This document shows positions 52,472 to 60,711 of a stretch of 64,000 nt of DNA, piece after piece. The stretch is from Mycobacterium sp. UM_WGJ. Lineage in GTDB: Bacteria; Actinomycetota; Actinomycetes; Mycobacteriales; Mycobacteriaceae. The notes beneath the pieces are model-generated. The model saw only the letters and a program-made list of their open reading frames with translations. It had not been told where the DNA came from and did no database searches. The translations under genes and the position numbers were made by a program. The stretch is taken from contig NZ_AUWR01000009.1 of the NCBI RefSeq assembly GCF_000455125.1, positions 1 to 64,000 of the forward strand, read 5' to 3'. Within the stretch, counting starts at the first letter, position 1. Each line of letters opens with the position of its first letter.

Positions 52472-53782
52472 ATGACGACCAACAGCACGGTCACTCCGGA
52501 CGCCAAAGCGATCACTGTGGCCGCCTGGCCGGGCTGCCCGCCGCGACTGCTGCGACTGCAGTCCGGTGTCGAGGGCGCAACGGAATACCAGGCCGGCGGC
52601 TATCGACCGCTGCGCGACCCGGACGAGCTTCTCGCCGAGGTGGAACGCAGCGGTCTGCTCGGCCGCGGCGGCGCGGGATTCCCGCTCGCAGTCAAGCTGC
52701 GTTCGGTGCGCGACGCCGGCCGCCGCGGCCGCGACACCGTCGTGGTGGCCAATGGCGAAGAGGGCGAACCAGCCTCGATCAAGGACCGGTGGCTGCTGCG
52801 CAACCGACCCCATCTGGTACTGGACGGGTTACGGCTGGCCGCGGCTACGGTGGCGGCACGTCGCGCCTACGTCTATGTCTCCGATGCCTGGGCGGCCCGC
52901 AGCGTCGAGAACGCCCTGACCGAGGTCGGCCCGGAAGTCCTTGGCGGGCTGTCGATCCGGGTGGTCACCGTCGACGCGGGCTATGTGGCCGGCGAGGAGA
53001 CTGCGGCGGTGCGGGCCATCAACGGCGGCCCGGCCAAGCCGACGGACAAACCACCTCGCCCCTACCAACAGGGAGTCGGTGCGCTGCCGACCCTGGTCTC
53101 CAATGTCGAAACGCTGGCGAATCTCCCCTATCTGCAACAGCACGGAGCCGAAGCGTTTCGCACGCACGGAACTGCCTTGTCGCCGGGTACCTTCCTGGCC
53201 ACGGTCAGCGGCGGCGGGGTTTCGCCCGTGCTCTACGAGCTGCCGCATGGCGTCCCGATCGCCGAACTGCTGAGCGCGCACGGGATTGCGGCCGAGCAGG
53301 TCCGCGGTGTTCTGATGGGTGGGTATTTCGCCGGTCTGCTCAACCACGAAGCGCTGCGGGTCACCCTCGACCACGAGTCGCTGCGCGCGAGCGGCAGCGG
53401 CCTGGGCTGCGGGGCGATCTGCGTTCTCACCGACGACTGCCCGGTGGCGGTGACGGCCGCGGTATTGGCCTATTTCGGCAGGGAGAACGCCGGGCAGTGT
53501 GGGTCGTGCTTCAACGGCACCGTGGCTATGGCGGCGGTCGCCGAAGCCCTGCGGGATGGAGTCGCGACCACCGAAGACGTGCAGCGGCTGCAACGGTGGG
53601 CCGGTGTGCTGCCCGGGCGCGGCGCCTGCGGCACGCTGGACGGTGCCACCCATGTTGCCGCCAGTCTACTGACCCGGTTTCCGGAGTTGGTGACGCGCCA
53701 CCTCGACGGCGCCTGCGACGTCTGCCGTGGCGGCGCCTTCCGCGCGATGCGTCCCTACCAGGTCGAGGAGGTGACGGCATGA
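52472..53782 (+). CDS. NuoF-like (NADH dehydrogenase 51-kDa/SLBB) flavoprotein
   Basis: A 436-residue protein homologous to the NADH-binding subunit of complex I. It has GLLGRGGAGFPLAVKL (64-71 for GRGGAGFP, FMN/NADH site), NGEEGEPASIKDR (94-106), AGYVAGEETAAV and a C-terminal cluster region. The NuoF CxxCxxC motif appears as CGSCFNG (Cys343, Cys346), so the third cysteine is missing; further cysteines occur in GACGT and CDVC. No other complex I genes are near. With the ferredoxin overlapping its 3' end it is probably an NAD(P)H:ferredoxin oxidoreductase. ATG 52472 with GAGG upstream. Confidence 0.85.
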   Translation: MTTNSTVTPDAKAITVAAWPGCPPRLLRLQSGVEGATEYQAGGYRPLRDPDELLAEVERSGLLGRGGAGFPLAVKLRSVRDAGRRGRDTVVVANGEEGEPASIKDRWLLRNRPHLVLDGLRLAAATVAARRAYVYVSDAWAARSVENALTEVGPEVLGGLSIRVVTVDAGYVAGEETAAVRAINGGPAKPTDKPPRPYQQGVGALPTLVSNVETLANLPYLQQHGAEAFRTHGTALSPGTFLATVSGGGVSPVLYELPHGVPIAELLSAHGIAAEQVRGVLMGGYFAGLLNHEALRVTLDHESLRASGSGLGCGAICVLTDDCPVAVTAAVLAYFGRENAGQCGSCFNGTVAMAAVAEALRDGVATTEDVQRLQRWAGVLPGRGACGTLDGATHVAASLLTRFPELVTRHLDGACDVCRGGAFRAMRPYQVEEVTA

Positions 53783-53988
53783 AGATCCGCCTGGACCGCA
53801 CGCTGTGCGACGGGTTCGGGTTCTGCGCCAAACACGCGCCCAAACATTTTTCGCTGGACGACTGGGGCTATGCGTCCTTGACGGGCGACGGGTCGGTTGA
53901 GAATGCCGACGAGCACGATGTCAGGCGCGCCCTGCTGGACTGCCCGGTGCACGCCATCATCGAAATCACCGGAGAGGTCGACTTGTGA
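53779..53988 (+). CDS. 3Fe-4S-type ferredoxin with unusual Phe at the variable position
   Basis: A 69-residue ferredoxin with Cys10, Cys16 (CDGFGFC) and Cys55 (LDCPVHA). The variable residue is Phe13, which is uncommon for this class as far as I know. It overlaps the NuoF-like gene by 4 bp and the DUF35-thiolase fusion by 4 bp, so it is translationally locked between a flavoprotein reductase and a lyase, not next to a P450. It probably accepts electrons from the NuoF-like protein. Confidence 0.92.
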   Translation: MKIRLDRTLCDGFGFCAKHAPKHFSLDDWGYASLTGDGSVENADEHDVRRALLDCPVHAIIEITGEVDL

Positions 53989-55640
53989 GCGCACCTGGCC
54001 GCCCCCTTCCCGCGGTCACCCCCGAGAACGAATTCTTTTGGTCCGCTGGAGCTGACGGCGTGCTGCGGCTGCAGAATTGTCTCGATTGCGCCGCACTGAT
54101 CCATCCGCCACAACCGGTGTGCCGGTATTGCCGCAGCATGAATATGGGTGTGCGTGACGTGTCTGGCCGGGCCACGCTGGCGGGCTTCACCGTCAACCAC
54201 CGATTCAGCTTGCCCGGTCTGCCGGCGCCCTATGTGGTGGCCCAGGTAGCGATCGACGAAGACCCACGAGTTCGGCTGACCACCACCCTCATCGACTGCG
54301 ACCCCGACCGGCTCGGGCTGGGCCAGCAGGTGGAGGTGGCGTTCGAGAACATCGACGATGTCTGGCTACCGCTGTTTCGGCCGGTGCCCGACAGTGCGGA
54401 GATCAAGCCGCTTCCCGAAGATGAGATCGCGCCCGAAGACTACGCACAGCATGTGCGCCCGATGGTGTCCGCCGACAAGTTCGAGGACAAGGTGGCGATC
54501 ACCGGGGTCGGGGCGTCACGACTGGGCCGTCGGCTGATGGCCGCGCCGCTGGCGCTGACCGTGCAGGCATGCCAGGCGGCCGTCACCGATGCGGGCTTGA
54601 CCTTCGAGGACATCGACGGACTCTCCACGTACCCGGGCTTAGACGTCGCGGGCATGGGCGAGGGCGGGGTGTCGGCGCTGGAGGGCGCGTTGGGGTTCCG
54701 CCCGACCTGGATCAACGGCGGCATGGACACCTTCGGTCCGAGCGGCTCTGTCATTGCCGCGATGATGGCCGTGGCCACCGGGCTGGCCCGGCACGTGTTG
54801 TGTTTCCGAACCGTATGGGAGTCGACCTTCGGCGAGCTGCTGAAGGTAGGCAAAGCCTCACCACCCGGCGGACGGCGTACGAACAGTTGGCAGGTTCCGT
54901 TCGGCGCCACCTCGGCAGCACACACCCTGGCACTCAATGCGCAGCGGCATTTCCACCGCTACGGGACCACCCGCGAGACACTCGGCTGGATCGCGTTGAA
55001 CCAGCGGGCCAATGCCGCACTCAACCCGACCGCGATCTACCGCGATCCGATGGGCATGGAGGACTACCTGTCCGCTCGGATGATCACCACCCCGTTCGGT
55101 CTCTACGACTGCGACGTCCCGTGCGATGGCGCGGTCGCGGTGATCGTGTCGGCCGTCGATGCGGCACGCGACTTGGCCAAGCCGCCGATCCGCGTCGAGG
55201 CGGTCGGCACCCAGATCATCGAGCGAACCGACTGGGACCAGAGCACGCTGACCCACGAACCGCAGGTCCTCGGCCAGTCCGCGCACCTGTGGTCCCGGAC
55301 GTCGTTGCGGCCGGCGGACGTCGACGTCGCCGAACTCTACGACGGGTTCACCTTCAACTGCCTGTCTTGGATTGAGGCACTGGGCTTCTGCGGCATCGGG
55401 GAGGCGAAGAGCTTCTTGGACGGGGGCGTCAACATCGCACGCGACGGGGTGCTGCCGCTGAACACCCACGGTGGTCAGCTCTCGCACGGCCGTACGCACG
55501 GCATGGGACTGATCCACGAGGCGGTCACCCAGCTGCGCGGTGAGGCCGGTGAACGCCAGATCGCCGATGCGCGGGTCGCCGTGGCCAGCAGCGGCGGACT
55601 GACACCGAGTGGGGTCATCTTGCTGCGGACCGACTCGTGA
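53985..55640 (+). CDS. DUF35 (OB-fold, zinc) and thiolase-like (Ltp2-type) fusion, probable retro-aldolase
   Basis: A 551-residue two-domain protein. Residues 1 to about 135 form a DUF35 acyl-CoA-associated domain with zinc-ribbon cysteines 32, 35, 46 and 49 (NCLDC...VCRYC) and an OB fold. From about 168 (VAITGVGASRLGRR) it is a thiolase-like lipid-transfer-protein domain ending GVLPLNTHGGQLSHGRTHG. In sterol catabolism DUF35 proteins (ChsH2) and Ltp2 are separate chains that together split the side chain by retro-aldol cleavage. Here they are one polypeptide. GTG 53985 overlaps the ferredoxin stop by 4 bp. Confidence 0.9.
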   Translation: MSAPGRPLPAVTPENEFFWSAGADGVLRLQNCLDCAALIHPPQPVCRYCRSMNMGVRDVSGRATLAGFTVNHRFSLPGLPAPYVVAQVAIDEDPRVRLTTTLIDCDPDRLGLGQQVEVAFENIDDVWLPLFRPVPDSAEIKPLPEDEIAPEDYAQHVRPMVSADKFEDKVAITGVGASRLGRRLMAAPLALTVQACQAAVTDAGLTFEDIDGLSTYPGLDVAGMGEGGVSALEGALGFRPTWINGGMDTFGPSGSVIAAMMAVATGLARHVLCFRTVWESTFGELLKVGKASPPGGRRTNSWQVPFGATSAAHTLALNAQRHFHRYGTTRETLGWIALNQRANAALNPTAIYRDPMGMEDYLSARMITTPFGLYDCDVPCDGAVAVIVSAVDAARDLAKPPIRVEAVGTQIIERTDWDQSTLTHEPQVLGQSAHLWSRTSLRPADVDVAELYDGFTFNCLSWIEALGFCGIGEAKSFLDGGVNIARDGVLPLNTHGGQLSHGRTHGMGLIHEAVTQLRGEAGERQIADARVAVASSGGLTPSGVILLRTDS

Positions 55641-55654
55641 GGACCGACTCGTGA
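55627..55654. repeat. Perfect 14-bp tandem duplication at a gene junction
   Basis: GGACCGACTCGTGA occurs twice in a row (55627-55640 and 55641-55654). The first copy supplies the stop of the DUF35-thiolase gene. The second supplies the GTG start of the next gene, and the GAGGA formed at the junction makes a ribosome site 7 bp before it. Confidence 0.9.
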
Positions 55655-56532
55655 ACACAACGGTGCGCCCGCGGATGGTCAGTGCCGACGGGGTCCCGAT
55701 GTCGGCACTGGTCGCCGAGGTCCCCGATCCGCGTGCGGTGGTTGTCGCGCTGCACGGTGGTGGGACCACGTCGATCTACTTCGACTGCCCCGGACAGCCC
55801 ACGCTGTCGCTGTTGAGAGCCGGTGCGGCGCTGGGCTACACCGTGATCGCGTTAGATCGTCCGGGCTACGGCAGCTCAGCCCTGTATCCGGAGGCGATGA
55901 CCGAGCCCGAGCAACGCGTCCGGCTGGCCTATCTGGCCGTCGATCGGATCCTGGGCGAACGGGGTCGTGGCGCAGGGCTGTTCGTGCTGGGTCATTCCAA
56001 CGGTTGCGAGCTGGCGGTGCGGATGGCCGCAACCGACCGCGGCGCGGAGCTGCTCGGTCTGGAACTGGCCGGCACCGGACTGCGCTACCAAGACGCCGCG
56101 CGTACCGCATTGAGTTCGGCCGGACCCGGACAGCGGCCCGCCGGTCTGCGCGAACTGCTCTGGGAGCCCGCCGCGCTGTACCCGGAGGCGGTGCTGCGCG
56201 GGATCACCAACGCATCGTCGGGCGCTCCGTATGAGGCCGACATGGTGGCCAGTTGGCCGCGACGGGACTTTCCGGCACTGGCCGCACAGGTTCGGGCGCC
56301 GGTGCGCTTCACCTTCGCCGAACACGAGAAGGTCTGGGAGTCCGGCCCGGCCGCGCAACGCGAGATCCGCGCTATCTTCACCGCCGCAGACAGTTTCACC
56401 AGCAACCACCAGCTCGAGTCGGGTCATAATCTCAGCCTTGGCTTCAGCGCAGCGCAGTACCACCAGTCGGTGCTGTCATTCGTCAACGATTGCGCGACCG
56501 CCATCGTCGCGCGAGACTCGGAGGTCAGCTGA
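55651..56532 (+). CDS. Alpha/beta hydrolase
   Basis: A 293-residue hydrolase: VVVALHGGGTTSIYFDCP (oxyanion), ALDRPGYGSS, nucleophile Ser116 in LGHSNGCE and a His in LESGHNLSLGF. GTG 55651 is chosen because of the duplication-derived GAGGA 7 bp upstream; the frame's ATG at 55609 lies inside the previous gene. It overlaps the next gene by TGATG. It is probably a thioesterase or ester hydrolase acting after retro-aldol cleavage; this is inferred from position only. Confidence 0.85.
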   Translation: MNTTVRPRMVSADGVPMSALVAEVPDPRAVVVALHGGGTTSIYFDCPGQPTLSLLRAGAALGYTVIALDRPGYGSSALYPEAMTEPEQRVRLAYLAVDRILGERGRGAGLFVLGHSNGCELAVRMAATDRGAELLGLELAGTGLRYQDAARTALSSAGPGQRPAGLRELLWEPAALYPEAVLRGITNASSGAPYEADMVASWPRRDFPALAAQVRAPVRFTFAEHEKVWESGPAAQREIRAIFTAADSFTSNHQLESGHNLSLGFSAAQYHQSVLSFVNDCATAIVARDSEVS

Positions 56533-57350
56533 TGCGGGTCGGATTCATCGGGTTGGGCAGCCAGGGCGCGCCGATGGCGCGGCGCATCATCGAGGGCGGC
56601 TACGCCACGACATTGTGGGCGCGAAGAGACGGCACGCTGGAGTCCTTCTCCGACACCGAGGCACGCATCGCCGATTCCCCCGCGAAGTTGGCCGGCCAAA
56701 GCGACCTGGTCTGCCTGTGCGTGGTGGGCGACGCCGATGTCGAGGAAGTGGTCCGGGGCGACAGCGGTGTGCTGGCCGGACTGCAGCCCGGCGGAATCAT
56801 CGCGATTCACAGCACGGTCCATCCCGACACCTGTCGCCGGTTGGCGCAGGACTGTGCCGAACAGCAGGTCTCGGTGATCGATGCTCCGGTCAGCGGCGGC
56901 GGTCCGGCCGCCGCGGCCGGCACCTTGCTGGTGATGGCCGGGGGTGAGTCCGACGTCGTCGAGCGCTGCCGGCCCGTCTTCGAGACCTACGCCGACCCGG
57001 TGGTGCATCTGGGCGAACTGGGCACCGGTCAGATGACCAAGCTGCTCAACAACCTGTTGTTCACCGCTAACCTCGGGACCGCCGCCACCGCGCTGGCTCT
57101 GGGCGAGCAACTGGGCGTCGCCACCGACCGACTCGCCGAGGTGGTGTCCCGGGGCAGCGCGAACAGCTTCGCGCTGAACAGCATCCGGGGGTCGGGCGGC
57201 ACCCTGGACCGGCTGGCGGGGCTGGCAGGAGCCCTGCTGCAGAAGGATGTCCGATTGGTGTCTGATCTGGCCCAGCGGGCGGGGGCAGATCCTTCAGCGG
57301 TGCTCGATGCCGCTGATGCGGCGCTGGCGCTGATGGATCACCCCCGGTGA
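56532..57350 (+). CDS. 3-hydroxyisobutyrate dehydrogenase-like (beta-hydroxyacid dehydrogenase) oxidoreductase
   Basis: A 272-residue beta-hydroxyacid dehydrogenase. The NAD(P) motif is GLGSQG (7-12), the substrate motif DAPVSGGGPAAAAGTL (117-132) and the catalytic lysine Lys170 in GTGQMTKLLNN. Length is slightly below the family's 290-300. Arginine at WARRDG suggests NADP preference. ATG 56532 shares a base with the preceding stop. It may oxidise a hydroxy-acid or reduce an aldehyde released in side-chain cleavage. Confidence 0.9.
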   Translation: MRVGFIGLGSQGAPMARRIIEGGYATTLWARRDGTLESFSDTEARIADSPAKLAGQSDLVCLCVVGDADVEEVVRGDSGVLAGLQPGGIIAIHSTVHPDTCRRLAQDCAEQQVSVIDAPVSGGGPAAAAGTLLVMAGGESDVVERCRPVFETYADPVVHLGELGTGQMTKLLNNLLFTANLGTAATALALGEQLGVATDRLAEVVSRGSANSFALNSIRGSGGTLDRLAGLAGALLQKDVRLVSDLAQRAGADPSAVLDAADAALALMDHPR

Positions 57351-57463
57351 CGCCGGTCTGCGCAGAACCCTTCCGACACGCTGCCGTTTACCTTACAGTA
57401 GCGGTTATAGTCCATCGTCCCAGCGTCGGCTTCGCCTAGCTTCCGGCGCACCGAGGAGGTTCG

Positions 57464-58666
57464 ATGACCAAGGCGGAACTCATCTTCGACCCGTTCTCCG
57501 AAGAGTATTACGAGAACCCCTTCGACATCTATCGGCGCATGCGCGAGGAAGCACCGCTGTACTACAACGCCGAAGAGGACTTCTACGCGCTGACCCGCCA
57601 CGAAGATGTGTCGGCGGCTCTCAAGGACTTCGAGACCTATTCGTCGGCCCGCGGCTGCGATCTCGCGATGGTGCGCTCGGGTGAGGCGCCGCAGAAAATG
57701 ATCATCTTCATGGACCCACCGGATCACCGGCATATGCGCAGCCTGCTCAACAAGGCCTTCACCCCGCGCGCGATCCAGGCCCAGCGCGACACCGTCATCG
57801 AGCAGGTCGAGCGGTTCCTGGGCGCCGTCGACCCCGACGGTTTCGACGTGGTGCAGGACTTCTCCGGCCCGTTCCCGGTAGAGGTCATCACCCGGATGGC
57901 CGGCGTGCCTGATGAGTACCGTCAACAGGTTCGGCACTGGATCGACACCTCGCTGCAGCGCGAGCCGGGGCAGATCGAGGTCAGCGAAGCCGGCATGCAG
58001 GCCACCATCGAGACCGCAACCTACTACTACGGACTGATCCAGGAACGGCGCGCCAACCCGCAGGACGACATGATCAGCAGGCTGATTGCCGCCGAGATGC
58101 CCGGCGAGGACGGCAGCATGCGGCGCCTCGACGATATCGAGATCACCGGATTCGCCTCGCTACTCGGGGCCGCCGGTGCGGAAACCGTCACCAAGCTGGT
58201 CGGCAACGCCGCAGTGATCTTCGCCCGCCAGCCCGACCAGTGGCAGAAGCTCCTCGACGATCGCAGCAAGGTTCCCGCGGCAGTCGAGGAACTGCTGCGC
58301 TACGAGGGCCCGGTGCAGTACAACGTCCGCTACACCCTCAAGGAAGCGCACGTCGCCGGTGGCACCATTCCGGCCGGCAAACCGGTGTTCTTGATCGCCG
58401 CGGCCGCCAACCGGGATCCCGAGGCGTTCACCGATCCCGACACCTTCGACGTCGACCGGGACCAGACCCAGGCGCAACACCTGGGCCTCGGGTATGGGAT
58501 TCACAGCTGCCTGGGGGCAGCGCTGGCCCGGATGGAAAGCGTCATCGCCTTGGAGCGACTGCTGGACTTCATGCCTCGCTATGAGGTGGATTGGGCTGGC
58601 CTGCAACGAGTTCACATGCAGAACGTCTCCGGCTGGAAGAACGTTCCCGTCCGCGTGCTGCGTTAG
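57464..58666 (+). CDS. Cytochrome P450
   Basis: A 400-residue P450 with AGAETVTK in the I-helix (second Thr of the usual TT is Val), EELLRY for ExxR and the heme loop LGYGIHSCLGAALAR with Cys349. The heme-loop phenylalanine of FxxGxxxC is Leu342 here. It is a paralogue of the P450 at 3381 (REEAPLYYNAE, DFYAL). ATG 57464 follows GAGGAGG. The 113-bp gap before it has no island operator that I can see. Its partner ferredoxin starts 8 bp after its stop. Confidence 0.95.
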   Translation: MTKAELIFDPFSEEYYENPFDIYRRMREEAPLYYNAEEDFYALTRHEDVSAALKDFETYSSARGCDLAMVRSGEAPQKMIIFMDPPDHRHMRSLLNKAFTPRAIQAQRDTVIEQVERFLGAVDPDGFDVVQDFSGPFPVEVITRMAGVPDEYRQQVRHWIDTSLQREPGQIEVSEAGMQATIETATYYYGLIQERRANPQDDMISRLIAAEMPGEDGSMRRLDDIEITGFASLLGAAGAETVTKLVGNAAVIFARQPDQWQKLLDDRSKVPAAVEELLRYEGPVQYNVRYTLKEAHVAGGTIPAGKPVFLIAAAANRDPEAFTDPDTFDVDRDQTQAQHLGLGYGIHSCLGAALARMESVIALERLLDFMPRYEVDWAGLQRVHMQNVSGWKNVPVRVLR

Positions 58667-58674
58667 GGGTGTCA

Positions 58675-58884
58675 ATGTCACGCCGACAGGTGGTGGTCGA
58701 TTACGGGTTGTGCGAAGCCAACGCGATCTGTATGGGCGTCAACCCGGAGGTGTTCCACGTCGATGACGACGACAACCTCTTCATTCTCAAACCTGACATC
58801 ACCGCCGAGACCGAACGCGACGTCGCCGAGGCGGTCCGCCGCTGCCCCCGCCAGGCGCTGGCGATCGTCGAGGTCGACGACTAG
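58675..58884 (+). CDS. 3Fe-4S-type ferredoxin (P450 partner)
   Basis: A 69-residue ferredoxin with Cys13, Cys19 (CEANAIC) and Cys57 (RRCPRQA). The variable position is Asn16. The acidic mid-section (HVDDDDNLF) is typical of a protein that docks to a basic P450 face. ATG 58675 is used; longer frames overlap the P450. It lies directly behind the P450 at 57464 and overlaps the convergent DUF1330 gene by 4 bp. Confidence 0.93.
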   Translation: MSRRQVVVDYGLCEANAICMGVNPEVFHVDDDDNLFILKPDITAETERDVAEAVRRCPRQALAIVEVDD

Positions 58885-59183
58885 CGCGCCGGGAATCCCG
58901 ACAGGATCACCGCGTTGCACTCGGCCGCGGCCTGCCGAAGCTTCGCCGCCTCCTGGTAGGCCTCGGAGTGGTACCAGGCGCGGGCGGCGTCGACGGTTTC
59001 GAACTCCAATACCACGGTTTGGTTTCCGTGCCACTGGCCTTCCAGCACCTCATGCTGGGTCTCGACGGCCAGGATCGTGGCGCCGGCCATCGTCGGCCCG
59101 GCAGCCTTACCGTAGGCAACCATGCCCGCGGGGTCCTTGATGGCCTCGGTCAAGATGACATATCCCTTGGGCGCGTTCGCCAT
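58881..59183 (-). CDS. DUF1330-family protein
   Basis: A 100-residue dimeric alpha/beta-barrel-type protein: KGYVILTEAIKDPAGMVAYG, then EVLEGQWHGNQTVVLEFETV and ARAWYHSEAYQEAAKLR, the family's hallmark strings. Its biochemical role is not established; relatives often lie in catabolic clusters and may be small isomerases or ligand binders. ATG 59183 has AGGAGA upstream and shares a base with the stop of the ferredoxin before it, so the two are co-translated with the P450 at 59386. Confidence 0.87.
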   Translation of the reverse strand: MANAPKGYVILTEAIKDPAGMVAYGKAAGPTMAGATILAVETQHEVLEGQWHGNQTVVLEFETVDAARAWYHSEAYQEAAKLRQAAAECNAVILSGFPAR

Positions 59184-59389
59184 TAGCTCTCCTGAGTTTC
59201 GGTGACGTCGTCGATGGCACGTTCTGGGCATTGCTTGATGGCGTCGCGTACCGCGTCTTCGAACTGCGCCGGCACTTCGTCAACGGTGACCTCGGAATAA
59301 CCGTCGTCGTTGATGACGAACACCTGCGGGCAGATCGTGGTGCAGATGCCATGTCCGGCACAGCGATCGGGGTCGACCCAGGCCTTCAT
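59183..59389 (-). CDS. 3Fe-4S-type ferredoxin (P450 partner)
   Basis: A 68-residue ferredoxin with Cys10, Cys16 (CAGHGIC), Cys54 (QCPERA) and an additional Cys20 in TTICPQ. His13 is the variable residue. The acidic C-terminus ends DDVTETQES. ATG 59389 overlaps the P450 stop by 4 bp, so they are a coupled redox pair. It resembles the 44397 ferredoxin in having His at the variable position. Confidence 0.93.
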   Translation of the reverse strand: MKAWVDPDRCAGHGICTTICPQVFVINDDGYSEVTVDEVPAQFEDAVRDAIKQCPERAIDDVTETQES

Positions 59390-60684
59390 CGCGCCGCCCG
59401 ATCGGCCGCGGGGGTGAATTCCAGGTTCAGTTGGATCAGCCCGCGCAGGATGTAGGTCGGGATGTAGTGGAACTGACGCGCCCCCTGCGGGCCGTGCAGC
59501 TCGTCAGAGATCCTGATGTCGGTGGTGCGGTCCAGCAGCCGCTCGATGGCGATGCGGGTTTCGGCGCGGGCCAGCGGCGAGCCGGGGCAGCTGTGGATGC
59601 CGCGGCCGAAGGTGATGTGCTGACGGGCATTCGGGCGGGCAGGGTCGAAGGTGTCCGGGTCGGCGAAGCGGCGCGGATCCCGATTCGCCGCGGCTGCCAG
59701 CACCATCAGCGTGGTGCCGGCCGGGACGTGGACTCCGCCGATCTCGGCATCCACCCGGGAGAGCCGGAAATCGCCCTTGACCGGGGTCTCGAAGCGCAGC
59801 ACCTCCTCGATGAAGTTCGGGATACGGCTGCGGTCCTCACGGAGACGCTGCTGGATGTCGGGCCGCTCCCCGATGATCTTCAGTGCGGAGCCGAGCAGTC
59901 GCACCGTGGTTTCCTGGCCGGCCGAGTAGACGTTGGCGGCGACCTTGGCCACATCCATCGGGTCTGGGACGGAACCGTCGGGGAACGTCGCCTCCGCCAT
60001 GCCGGTCAGCACGTCTCCGCGCGGCGCACGGCGGCGGTCGGCGACGTAGCCGGCGAAGGTGGCGTAGAGGTACTCCAATGGGCTGTGCGCCAACGCCTTT
60101 GCATCGGTGCTGCCGATCCCACCGCCGACGTTGCGGTGCATGTTCTTGACGAAGTCGTCACGGTCCTCATCCGGGACGCCCAGCAGTTCCGCGATGACCA
60201 GCAGGGTGAACGGGGCCGCGAAGCCGCCGATGAATTCGCCGGCGCCGGGCGCGAGGAAATCGTCGAGTACCGCATCGGCGAGCTCCCACATGGCGTCCTC
60301 GTTCTCCTTGAGACGCTTGGGCGTGAGCAGCCGCATCAGCAACGCACGATGGTTGGTGTGCGTCGGAGGATCCAGGGTCGGCAGTTGGTCACTGAACGGC
60401 AGTTCGTCGCGATGCTTGTCGATCAGGCCCGCGACGGTCTCGCCCCCCAGGTCGCCGTCGAGCGGCACCGGGAAGCCGGGGAACGGGCCGGTCACCGCGA
60501 TGCACGACGAGAAGACCTCGGCGTTGCCGGCCACCGCGGTCGCCTCGTCCCAGCCGGTCACCATCGTCACACCGTGGTGCGGTTCGCGGGTTACCGGCGA
60601 GCGTTCCCGCAGCGCGCGCAGATAGGGGTACGGGTCGCTGACCACCGTTTGGTCGGTGAAGAAGTCGATCGTGTCTGGATCCAT
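59386..60684 (-). CDS. Cytochrome P450
   Basis: A 432-residue P450 with SAGQETT (I-helix, about 254-260), EEVLRFETP (ExxR) and FGRGIHSCPGSPLAR with Cys366. It is the counterpart of the P450 at 2053: same length, IDFFTDQ opening, DPPTHT, LLTPKRLKENED. ATG 60684 is chosen; the frame's earlier start at 60720 would place codons across the operator. A perfect island operator is 27 bp upstream. The operon continues with a ferredoxin and a DUF1330 protein. Confidence 0.95.
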   Translation of the reverse strand: MDPDTIDFFTDQTVVSDPYPYLRALRERSPVTREPHHGVTMVTGWDEATAVAGNAEVFSSCIAVTGPFPGFPVPLDGDLGGETVAGLIDKHRDELPFSDQLPTLDPPTHTNHRALLMRLLTPKRLKENEDAMWELADAVLDDFLAPGAGEFIGGFAAPFTLLVIAELLGVPDEDRDDFVKNMHRNVGGGIGSTDAKALAHSPLEYLYATFAGYVADRRRAPRGDVLTGMAEATFPDGSVPDPMDVAKVAANVYSAGQETTVRLLGSALKIIGERPDIQQRLREDRSRIPNFIEEVLRFETPVKGDFRLSRVDAEIGGVHVPAGTTLMVLAAAANRDPRRFADPDTFDPARPNARQHITFGRGIHSCPGSPLARAETRIAIERLLDRTTDIRISDELHGPQGARQFHYIPTYILRGLIQLNLEFTPAADRAAR

Positions 60685-60711
60685 CGAGCCGTTCCGCTCC
60701 CTCTCACATCC

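Noticed and set aside
52207-53988. A 593-codon plus-strand frame overlapping the NuoF-like gene
   Set aside because: Most of it is an Arg/Gly-rich out-of-frame reading of the NuoF-like gene. Only its last 69 codons, the ferredoxin from 53779, are real.
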